Origin: Psychroflexus aurantiacus | GTDB lineage: Bacteria; Bacteroidota; Bacteroidia; Flavobacteriales; Flavobacteriaceae | Reading direction: 5' to 3' | DNA length: 64,000 nucleotides | Assembly (NCBI RefSeq): GCF_010820555.1 | Contig: NZ_JAAIKD010000002.1 | Coordinates: forward strand, 372,001-436,000 | Shown: positions 44,695 to 52,050 of the stretch, in pieces | Numbering within the stretch: position 1 is the first letter of the stretch | Layout: the number at the start of each line of letters is the position of its first letter | Notes under the pieces: model-generated | What the model saw: the letters and a program-made list of their open reading frames with translations, nothing else | The model's database searches: none | What the model was told of the DNA's origin: nothing | Program-made: the position numbers and the translations under genes

Positions 44695-44868
44695 TCCAGC
44701 AATGACGGGGCCTGCGAGCGCACAAAAATTAGTATTTGGCCAAAATCACCCCTCTTTTTTCCTCTTATTTGATTTGTACCTTTTTTAAGTATCTGTAAAT
44801 CAATATTATAAAAATATTTAAATTTTAAATCTGTCAATTTTTCGGTTTTCTTGTACCTTTCGAGGTAC
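44645..44868. repeat. Cluster of AGGTAC hexamers with a hairpin at the topoisomerase break
   Basis: AGGTAC (or its complement GTACCT) occurs five times in 224 bases: 44,645, 44,655, 44,776, 44,853 and 44,863. The last two form the perfect hairpin TTGTACCT-ttcg-AGGTACAA. The cluster lies exactly at the junction between core and accessory DNA and may be a protein-binding or recombination site. Confidence 0.5.
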
Positions 44869-44882
44869 AAATCTGATCAAAA

Positions 44883-45199
44883 CTATAGTTTTTTAGGTAA
44901 AAAAGGGGAGTGTTTAACTAGTCTTTTTTTATTGATATCTTCCAGATCATATCGCACTATACCGCTTATTTTATGAGCTTTTAATTAGCCGGTTTTATTC
45001 CATATTTAAAGTCATTATTGAAACGTCAAGAAGTTCTGCGGCTCTTTTTCCGGAACCCCACCTTGTCGGTTCGTTGTATTTTAAATCTTTTAGTAGTGGC
45101 TCTTAGTTCTCTGGTAAAATCCTCTTTGATTTCTTTTACCAACTCATGCTTTAGCTCTTTCAGAGTCACATCGATAAATCTTTTGTAAGTTGATTCCAT
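44883..45199 (-). pseudogene. Decayed excisionase-like HTH gene
   Basis: The minus strand opens with MESTYKRFIDVTLKELKHEL and IQRTDKVGF, then loses frame and stops at 45,026. In other frames one then finds RAAELLDVSIMTLNME and later KISGIVRYDLEDINKKRL. Put together these match the layout of the MerR/excisionase-type small HTH proteins found next to Bacteroidota mobile elements (charged N-terminal helix, A-E-L-L-x-V-S HTH, Y-x-L-E-D-I-N tail). Several frameshifts and stops mean it is dead. It suggests that the left edge of the region once carried a mobile element. Confidence 0.6.
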
Positions 45200-45260
45200 A
45201 ATCTATAAGTATTGATAGTAATTGTAGCGAAATTCAAAAATATTTCTCAACCATGGTTTT

Positions 45261-45461
45261 TTAAGGGGAAGTGTACGGGTCTGCTTTGTAAAATTTAAAG
45301 ACAAAATTAGTATTCATAAGAAGACGATTTTTCAGCATTTCACCAATATGATATGTGTTGAAAACAAATCTTAAACCATTCGGTTGAGCTATAAAGTTTC
45401 TTGAAAAATAATATACTGTTAAGAGAAAACCTGTTATTAAGTATATAGGCTGTTGCCCCAT
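45261..45461 (-). CDS. Possible small hypothetical protein
   Basis: This 66-codon frame has one hydrophobic segment (IYLITGFLLTVYYFSRNF). It begins 21 bases after the stop of the secreted-protein gene on the same strand. No family, no clear ribosome-binding site, and AT-rich DNA makes such frames common by chance; low confidence. Confidence 0.25.
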   Translation of the reverse strand: MGQQPIYLITGFLLTVYYFSRNFIAQPNGLRFVFNTYHIGEMLKNRLLMNTNFVFKFYKADPYTSP

Positions 45462-45482
45462 GTTTTTATTTAATCATCTAGT

Positions 45483-45923
45483 TTAATATAGCCGACTGAC
45501 AAATCGTTTATTTTCATCATTATTCCATTGTACTTGATAAGTTGTTCCTTTTAATTGGTCAATGAGTATGAAGTTATACATATTATTAGTTGGGTGTAGA
45601 TTAAACCTACCGTTAATTTCCTTATCATCCCATATGAGTGAACTTGAATTTAGGACAAGTTCCCCTTCGTAAGCATCATCAGAGACAGTAAAATGAACTT
45701 GCCATATTTTTCCATTTCGTGTGTCTAATTTAAGAAATGTCCAATAGTTCTCAGTTGGGAATAATCTGTAAATTGGAATTTCTAATTTTTGAATTTCTGT
45801 ATTTTTTTCAACTTGCTTTTCGATTTCTTGTATCGAACTTATACTATCTTGTTTTATTTGTCCGAATGAATGAATTGTAGTTAAAGTTAGAAAAAAAATC
45901 ATCATAATAGTCTTTGCACTCAT
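45483..45923 (-). CDS. Exported hypothetical protein
   Basis: The 146-residue protein has a signal peptide (MSAKTIMMIFFLTLTTIHSF, then GQ) and a short coiled stretch (SISSIQEIEKQVEKNTEIQK). A compact domain follows with RLFPTENYWTFLKLDTRNGK, IWQVHFTV and a C-terminal NFILIDQLKGTTYQVQW. This looks like a small beta-rich protein of the kind seen repeatedly in Bacteroidota accessory loci. No function known. Copy 1 of the 51-bp repeat lies 53 bases upstream of its start. Confidence 0.65.
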   Translation of the reverse strand: MSAKTIMMIFFLTLTTIHSFGQIKQDSISSIQEIEKQVEKNTEIQKLEIPIYRLFPTENYWTFLKLDTRNGKIWQVHFTVSDDAYEGELVLNSSSLIWDDKEINGRFNLHPTNNMYNFILIDQLKGTTYQVQWNNDENKRFVSRLY

Positions 45924-45975
45924 GAGTGTAATTTTAATTGGTTATTAGATCTGTTATTCAAATTGTTATGTTCTT

Positions 45976-46026
45976 ATAAAAATAAACGTTTATTTCACAA
46001 ATCCCAAGTGTGATAAAAATTTATAA
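45976..46026. repeat. 51-bp dispersed direct repeat, copy 1
   Basis: The sequence consists of a 22-base block (ATAAAAATAaAcGTTTATTTCA), a 20-base variable spacer and AATTTATAA. The same blocks with identical spacing recur at 56,188 and 60,596 in the same orientation. It is preceded by GTTATgTtcTT. See the finding on this repeat. Confidence 0.75.
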
Positions 46027-46247
46027 GATGAATCTAAACAAAACATCCCCGACCGTTGATTAGAAAAGACTTCATAAGTATCAAGCTGCATTTTTGGATA
46101 AGTAAATTTGAGACTCGACCCTTAAGTGACTCGCTAAGTTTTACTGCAACGCAAGCTATTGGTGAGAAGTTTTAACGTAAAACCAACTAGAGAAAAAGTC
46201 AAAAGCCTGGAAAAGGGCTTAAAACGACTTGTTTTTTAGAATTTAGT

Positions 46248-46299
46248 GGCTTGCACGCCCGTTCCATTCGGACGGGTGCAACGGTTACCGTTGTTAGCC
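46248..46299. repeat. Cassette-boundary palindrome A
   Basis: GGC-TTGCACGCCCGT-tccattcgg-ACGGGTGCAA forms a hairpin. It is followed by the palindrome CAACGGT-t-ACCGTTG (46,279-46,293) and the end GTTGTTAGCC. GTTAGCCAATTTTT here mirrors AAATTTTGGCTAAC at 46,963-46,976 on the other side of the gene at 46,294, so the two ends bracket that gene. Confidence 0.55.
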
Positions 46300-46956
46300 A
46301 ATTTTTTCTTTAAAGTACCTTGGAATTAAACTGTCAAAATTGTCTGTGATGTTCCATTGATGTTCTGAAAAAGAAGAAACGTGAAGCCCTTTTTTTCTTT
46401 TTAAAGCTCCCATTGTCATTTTGCCTTCTAAATAAGTCGGGATAATGGACATTGATTCAATTAAAGTGGCAGGGTTATCATAGTTCTTTGGATCGGTGAA
46501 AGCCAAGTGAGCACTCGCCTTATTTCTAAAATGAACTACAGGAATTAATTCGGTGATATTATTTATATAATTTGACTGGGTCTCTCTTAGTTCTGCGATT
46601 AACTTTTTGTCCAATGCAATATACTCCGGAAGGATCATTTTTTCATTTAGGAACTTAATTAGTCCGCAACATTTCGCGTAATTAATTAGGTTTATTGAAT
46701 ACCAATGGAATAAATTGACGGTTTGTGCATCCACTTGATTTGATTCTCCGCTAAAAGATAACTTAGTTTTATTATAAATTTCTAATTGTTCCGGGGAAGC
46801 ATCAGGATATCGCAGTTCCCAATAGTTATTTTGGATTTGGTTTATATTATTATAAACCATAAAGATTCCTTCCTTAAGCTGTAGAATGGAATGAAAATTA
46901 GCAAGAAGAGTTATACCTGAATAAATTTCTATTTTTTCAATGAAGTCTAAAATCAA
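46294..46956 (-). CDS. Hypothetical protein in a palindrome-bounded unit
   Basis: The 220-residue, probably cytoplasmic and largely helical protein has WELRYPDASPEQLEIYNKTK, VNLFHWYSINLINYAKCCGL and VVHFRNKASAHLAFTDPKNY as notable segments. The last resembles the R-N-x-x-(S/A)-H motif common in HEPN-like or apoptosis-linked helical domains, but this is only a hint. The gene stands alone between palindromes A and B with matching GTTAGCC/GGCTAAC ends. No function is assigned. Confidence 0.7.
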   Translation of the reverse strand: MILDFIEKIEIYSGITLLANFHSILQLKEGIFMVYNNINQIQNNYWELRYPDASPEQLEIYNKTKLSFSGESNQVDAQTVNLFHWYSINLINYAKCCGLIKFLNEKMILPEYIALDKKLIAELRETQSNYINNITELIPVVHFRNKASAHLAFTDPKNYDNPATLIESMSIIPTYLEGKMTMGALKRKKGLHVSSFSEHQWNITDNFDSLIPRYFKEKIG

Positions 46957-46969
46957 TTTTTTAAATTTT

Positions 46970-47103
46970 GGCTAACGTGTTGTATATGGTTTGTTGCGTG
47001 GTAAAGTAACAAATTTTGCAAGTACACACCAAGCTGAAAATCCGCGAGGATTTTCAGAAGTAGGCGAGAACAAGCAATTACTTATAGCCATTGTTGTATG
47101 CCG
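46970..47103. repeat. Cassette-boundary palindrome B
   Basis: The 134-base element begins GGCTAACGTGTTGTATATGG, has a perfect central hairpin CTGAAAATCC-gcga-GGATTTTCAG (47,034-47,057), and ends CCATTGTTGTATGCCG. Its left end matches the unit to its left (GGCTAAC) and its right end the unit to its right (GTTGTATGCC), as a junction between two cassettes would. No coding sequence is present. Confidence 0.65.
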
Positions 47104-47137
47104 TTTTTATTTGTTCAGTTTGTTGTTATTCAATTCG

Positions 47138-48604
47138 TTATGCTTTTGATGCTGACGCTTTTCTTGTAGCGTCAATTATTATTATATTCTCGTGATTCTC
47201 TCTATCAATTTCTTTTAAAATTTTGTTGACTTTTCTAATATCCGATACTGTATAGCATAATACTACTGAAATATCACTTGCTGATTTTGATGCAGCTTTA
47301 TAAATGTCTGTTTGATTTTCCAAATTTCTTTTTAACGAGGACGATTTTGCCAATTTGAACTCTATAATTGTCGAATCTCCACTTCCCAAAGACACCTTGT
47401 AATCGGCTGGTCCACGACCATTATTAACTTCTGCGTTGACATCATATGGTGAAGCATACCAAGTAAGCCTAAATATTCTTTGTATGGTATCTTCTTTTGC
47501 TATAGGCTTGTGTCCATCGTAAAAAATCCGATAGCCATCATTATTTTCTATAACATCTTTTAGATATAAAGCTCTTTTTAAAGATTCGTCATAGCTATTA
47601 GATTGTAATTCGTAAAAATCACTATTCTTATTTAATAACTCGCATAATGGCGTAAGAGCATCTACTAATTTTTCTTTTAACTCTTTAATCTGGGACAAAG
47701 AAGCAAAGCTTACTTCGTGCTTTTTATCTTCTTTTAGTTTTATATAAAAATCTACTAATTCGGGAAATTTTCTAATCGTTTTTAAAAAGGCGTATTCTTT
47801 GTCTTTCTTTTTTGGTTTTCGAGGTAAGTGAGACCTGAAAAATTCATTGATAGCTGAACGTAAAGATGAGTTTTCTAAAGACCGAGTTACGTTGTTAAAA
47901 CTTGAATAAAAATCAGAATTATTGATTACAGCATCATCTACGGTTAAAATATCTAAAGGTGTTAGAATTATAAAATCACCACCTTTTTCTCTAAAAAAAT
48001 ATGGTAATTTAAAAGTTCGAGGTTGCCATAATTTTGTTTTTTTATCAAAACGACATCTTACTGAAAAGTTTTTCGTTTGGTTTTCTGTCAAATATTTTTT
48101 TGCAAATTTTTCGGTGTATTCAAGAAGATATTCTTGTATTAAATTAGTTGTAAAATCACTTATAAAGTCTTTTCCGACTCCAGAATTAACAAGAGTCAGT
48201 TTTTCTATATGTGTTTCGGCAGTTATTTCTTCTTCGCCAAAATTACTGTAGAATCCATTAAAAGCAGTTATAGCTCCATTTGCAAATTTTTTACCTAAAC
48301 CCTTTCCACCATTTCCGTATTTTGACAATCCTAACCAATTTTGTTTGATTTCTGGAAACTTGAATAAGTTTATGTCTACACCTAATCCATTGTTTTCAGT
48401 AGCATGCTCTTTTAGTATTAGTAAATGTTCAACTACTTTTTTGTGTAATTCTTTGTATTGTTGTTTTTCAGAAGCGAATAATAAAAAAGGGTCAATAAAC
48501 ATTGGTAAGTCAGAACTTAAGCAAATATTTAAAGCACCAAAATTTTCCAAAGTTGATTCGTCAATTTCAAAATAATCAGAAAAAAGTAATTTAAAATTGG
48601 ACAT
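47138..48604 (-). CDS. PD-(D/E)XK nuclease-like protein, probable defence gene
   Basis: The 488-residue protein is of unknown family. The C-terminal part has a PD-(D/E)XK-type active site, GPADYKVSLGSGDSTIIEFK (Asp401, then Glu415-x-Lys417), followed by a helix with NQTDIYKAA that fits the auxiliary Gln motif, and a closing strand IIIIDATRKA. The N-terminal 390 residues are not recognised; LSSDLPMFIDPFLLFASEKQ and GNGGKGLGKKFANGAI stand out. It sits alone between palindromes B and C with matching GTTGTATGCC / GGCATACAAC ends. A restriction-like role in phage defence is inference from the fold and context. Confidence 0.7.
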   Translation of the reverse strand: MSNFKLLFSDYFEIDESTLENFGALNICLSSDLPMFIDPFLLFASEKQQYKELHKKVVEHLLILKEHATENNGLGVDINLFKFPEIKQNWLGLSKYGNGGKGLGKKFANGAITAFNGFYSNFGEEEITAETHIEKLTLVNSGVGKDFISDFTTNLIQEYLLEYTEKFAKKYLTENQTKNFSVRCRFDKKTKLWQPRTFKLPYFFREKGGDFIILTPLDILTVDDAVINNSDFYSSFNNVTRSLENSSLRSAINEFFRSHLPRKPKKKDKEYAFLKTIRKFPELVDFYIKLKEDKKHEVSFASLSQIKELKEKLVDALTPLCELLNKNSDFYELQSNSYDESLKRALYLKDVIENNDGYRIFYDGHKPIAKEDTIQRIFRLTWYASPYDVNAEVNNGRGPADYKVSLGSGDSTIIEFKLAKSSSLKRNLENQTDIYKAASKSASDISVVLCYTVSDIRKVNKILKEIDRENHENIIIIDATRKASASKA

Positions 48605-48644
48605 ATACTATTCTATTGATTGATTGTTCTTGGTTTGGTCAAAT

Positions 48645-48717
48645 GGCATACAACGTTCTGTGTATGGTGTCTTTGCATCCCGCAGGGTGCTATGCACTAT
48701 ACACATTGTTGTATGCC
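48645..48717. repeat. Cassette-boundary palindrome C
   Basis: A 73-base imperfect palindrome: perfect 10-base ends GGCATACAAC / GTTGTATGCC, an inner arm GTGTATGGTG / CACTATACAC, and a core GCATCCC-gca-GGGTGC. Size and fold resemble integron attC sites. It separates the nuclease gene from the methyltransferase operon. The small frames through it (48,608-48,835) are palindrome artefacts. Confidence 0.7.
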
Positions 48718-48834
48718 GTTTTTTATTTTTCATTTTGTTTTCAGCGTTGGGGCAAACATACTCTTTGACAAGTTTTGGCTCGTGAGGTTGGCTTTGAGCG
48801 ACTTGGCAATGTGTATGGATGCTATGGGCTGACA

Positions 48835-51800
48835 TTAGCTATTTAGTACAGTTTCGCAGGCTTCTAAATATTCATTGTAAGAAGGTAATGTAGTTATTAT
48901 GGATCTAATCGCTCTGCGTTTAAATGCTATACTGCTTTCATTCGGGTTTCTTAATCTTAGAACTTTAGGATCGGTTGAATCATTGAAAAACTCATCTAAT
49001 TCTGAAATTAGATTTGTTGTTGAATTCACTATCGAAATATGCAAATCATTAGTTTCTTCAAATGGCTCTATTATTCTATATGGTAATGAATGAATGTGTC
49101 TTGCACCAAAATTCCCCTCAGATTGAAAGCCTCTAATAGCATTCGAAATGGAAGGACTATTTAGTAAACCAACTAGATATTTAGCTTCATTTTCATTGTT
49201 TGTATGGTAATAATTAACAGTTTGATCAATAATTAATCTACTAAAATCAACTTGTTCATCTCTTAAATAATGCGCACAAACATATTCACCTCCTGTACCA
49301 GAGCAAACTATAAATCCCCTTTGAGGAATAGATTGATCACTTAATTTTGATCTGGTATCTAGCCAACTCCATAAAGTTGTTATGTTACTGCCTTGACCAT
49401 ACATTGCTGAAGCTCGGTTGAACCAACGTTGAAACCCAGCTGACATAGTAACTAATGATGTAGCGAGTATACTTCTCCAAGCTCCTTGATGTTTTTCAAT
49501 TGGTAAAATTGCTAAAGGCGGATTAGTAATGTGGAATGGTAGCAAGGCATTTGAGATCATTACAGGGTATACTGTTGCAGTCTCTACATCACTAGGTTCA
49601 ATTCTAAAATCCGAGAATTTTTTTGAATCTTTCAATAAATATGCATGGTCTGAAGTTTGTTTGTTGATTGGTAGGACATGTGTAGAATTACTGGTTGAAT
49701 CATAGTTTAATATTTCATGAAAGTAAATTGAACGAGGCATAACATCAGCACCTTGGGTGAAATTATTGACGTAGGAATTTTCGCTAGTTCTATTGATATT
49801 ATATTGAGTCCAAGCACTTTTAGAATCTAAAGTTGAATAATACAATTGACTCTCTTCGACTTGTTGATTTTGGCTTTCAAAGTGGTATGGGATAGGTCTC
49901 GAATTCTCTCCTTCAGACTTGTTGCCAAATACGGCAATACCTCTATTGTTAAATATTACTTTATCTAAATCCCAAATCTTCGATATTTTAAATTCAATTT
50001 CGGAATTATCATATTCTTTACTTCTAAATGGATGATGATGGTCACCCGACAAAAGAGTGCCTGGTAAAATGCAACCAATTTCAGCATTATCGGTTAAGTA
50101 ACGTTCTATTGAACTTAGTAGAAATATAGTTGCTAATTCAATATGTAAAAATGATGATCCTGACGGTCTAATACTTAGTTCATTTGCAAGGTTTTGAAGG
50201 AATTCCTTGTATGGATTATCTGCAATTCTACTTAGAGTTAACCAGGGCGGGTTTGATACTAGACCATTAAAGCTGTTTTCTACCAACGCAGGCCTAAAAC
50301 TATTTAAAAGAAGAAAATTCCAAATACCATTTTTACCTTGAGAGTGAAGGCGGAAAATGGCACTATAGTATTCTCGCATAAATACTAAGATTTGTGATTG
50401 GTCTTCATCTAATAAAGTTATACTTAGTTGTGTTTGAATAGTATTCAGAGTATTGAGATAAAACTCATCTTCTGGTATTTCTGAAAGCTGAATGATTGAC
50501 GAATAACCAACATCTAAAATTTTCTCAAACAGAGATTTGTTGGCTGGCATCAGTAATGTCTTGGGTAAATTAACTTGTTCATCAAGTAAGCTTAATGAAT
50601 AATAATTACCTGTATCTACATTGGTTGAGACAGGAGTTACGGCAAATAATGAATCCGCATTGTAAATAGGAATTGTGATCTTTTCAGAACCTGTAATTGA
50701 GATAAAAGGTTTAGCGACCATTAACCAGTTAATTCTGGCCAAAATAACTGCAAGTGGATCTATATCAAACCCTGTTATACATGAGATAATTTTGGCTCGT
50801 TTTTGGCTTTCTGATAATTCTTCTAATTCCTCAGTAACAATTTTTATGGTTTCTACTACAAATGTGCCAGATCCACAACACATGTCGATTAATTTTGGCT
50901 GCACATCAATATTATTGATAACTTCTCTGACAATTGAGTTTGCCAACCAAGACGGGGTCATGGCCTGACCAAGAAGTAATCGTTTTGATTTATTTGCCAA
51001 CTCAGAAAACAAATTACTAAATAAATCTTCTTCAATGGTTAAAGTGTAATCATATGCCCTAAGATCCAGTTGAATTTTTCTAGTTAGATTAATAATGGTA
51101 GCATGTACAGGTAAATTATTAAGCCATCCAAAAAAATCATATTCCACTACATTATCATAACCTTTTAATTTGAAGAAATCACCATTTAATATGCTTTTGA
51201 GTTCTTCGTCATTTGATATTAGAGCGTTTTCAGACAACACATTAGCGCAAAGGCATTTAGCGATTGTTGTCAAAAAGAATTCGTCTACATAGAACTCTAT
51301 ATCGAATGAGTCCGCAGTTTCATTCTCTCGAACTGAATTCACAAATTTATTCCATACGGTCTGTATAAGTTCAGCGTACTCTGGTTTAGAAGTAGAGATT
51401 TCATTAAGAGCATTTTGTAAAAGAGGAATGAATTCTGAGGCTATTTCTGAACTAAAGCCAAGGTCGGAATTAATCAAATCAGCATTTAAAATTCTTGAAC
51501 CGATCCGACCAAGATGTTTGTCTAGGAAATCTAATAATGTAAAATTTGAATTTGTATCAACTTCGCAATTGATATCTTCAATCTCAATTAACTCCAAGTC
51601 CTCAGCACTAAAATTGGATAATTTGTCAGTAGTTAAAATGTTAACATCATAAGCATACCACTGTACCGTGTCAGATAGAATACCTCTTATATTAGCTGCA
51701 GGATATCCAAGATTCAGTAGCCCTGCACAATATTCTTCTACTTGTCTATAACCAGTTCTAAACTTGGCTGTATTTTGAAGATTTCCTTCGTATTCTATTG

Positions 51801-52050
51801 CTGTTGCCCCAACTAAACTGTCAACAAAACCTCTATGTTCATTTTGATTTCTTGAGAATTCAACTTGAGCTTCAGAACCCCTAATATGTAATTCAACCCA
51901 TTTTGGGTTATTGGTAAACATAAGCCTTAGAAAAGAAGATAGATTATGACGAAGAGCATCCTCTAAGGCCCCATCTTTTCTCATTTCTGAGCAGCTATCT
52001 ATACATTCTTGACTGCTTTGTAATTGTTGTTCTGAATATATATCAGCCAT
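48835..52050 (-). CDS. Large DNA methyltransferase with N-terminal nuclease-like domain (type IIG-like)
   Basis: The 1071-residue last gene of the operon has N6-adenine methyltransferase motifs: SAM motif LIDMCCGSGTFVVE (387-400), GFDIDPLAVILARINWL (about 427-443) and the catalytic NPPW (600-603, in GLVSNPPWLTL). The C-terminal 400 residues probably read the DNA target. Residues about 60-110 (FVDSLVGATAIEYEGNL, then YRQVEEYCAGL) look like a PD-(D/E)XK core with Asp77 and Glu86, but the expected Lys is Glu88. Fusion of nuclease-like and methylase parts is the type IIG design; whether it cuts DNA is uncertain. It overlaps the upstream methylase gene by 8 bases. Confidence 0.8.
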   Translation of the reverse strand: MADIYSEQQLQSSQECIDSCSEMRKDGALEDALRHNLSSFLRLMFTNNPKWVELHIRGSEAQVEFSRNQNEHRGFVDSLVGATAIEYEGNLQNTAKFRTGYRQVEEYCAGLLNLGYPAANIRGILSDTVQWYAYDVNILTTDKLSNFSAEDLELIEIEDINCEVDTNSNFTLLDFLDKHLGRIGSRILNADLINSDLGFSSEIASEFIPLLQNALNEISTSKPEYAELIQTVWNKFVNSVRENETADSFDIEFYVDEFFLTTIAKCLCANVLSENALISNDEELKSILNGDFFKLKGYDNVVEYDFFGWLNNLPVHATIINLTRKIQLDLRAYDYTLTIEEDLFSNLFSELANKSKRLLLGQAMTPSWLANSIVREVINNIDVQPKLIDMCCGSGTFVVETIKIVTEELEELSESQKRAKIISCITGFDIDPLAVILARINWLMVAKPFISITGSEKITIPIYNADSLFAVTPVSTNVDTGNYYSLSLLDEQVNLPKTLLMPANKSLFEKILDVGYSSIIQLSEIPEDEFYLNTLNTIQTQLSITLLDEDQSQILVFMREYYSAIFRLHSQGKNGIWNFLLLNSFRPALVENSFNGLVSNPPWLTLSRIADNPYKEFLQNLANELSIRPSGSSFLHIELATIFLLSSIERYLTDNAEIGCILPGTLLSGDHHHPFRSKEYDNSEIEFKISKIWDLDKVIFNNRGIAVFGNKSEGENSRPIPYHFESQNQQVEESQLYYSTLDSKSAWTQYNINRTSENSYVNNFTQGADVMPRSIYFHEILNYDSTSNSTHVLPINKQTSDHAYLLKDSKKFSDFRIEPSDVETATVYPVMISNALLPFHITNPPLAILPIEKHQGAWRSILATSLVTMSAGFQRWFNRASAMYGQGSNITTLWSWLDTRSKLSDQSIPQRGFIVCSGTGGEYVCAHYLRDEQVDFSRLIIDQTVNYYHTNNENEAKYLVGLLNSPSISNAIRGFQSEGNFGARHIHSLPYRIIEPFEETNDLHISIVNSTTNLISELDEFFNDSTDPKVLRLRNPNESSIAFKRRAIRSIITTLPSYNEYLEACETVLNS

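Noticed and set aside
48608-48835. Overlapping small reading frames on both strands (70-75 codons)
   Set aside because: They run through palindrome C and its flanks; an imperfect palindrome opens similar frames on both strands. No start context or family.
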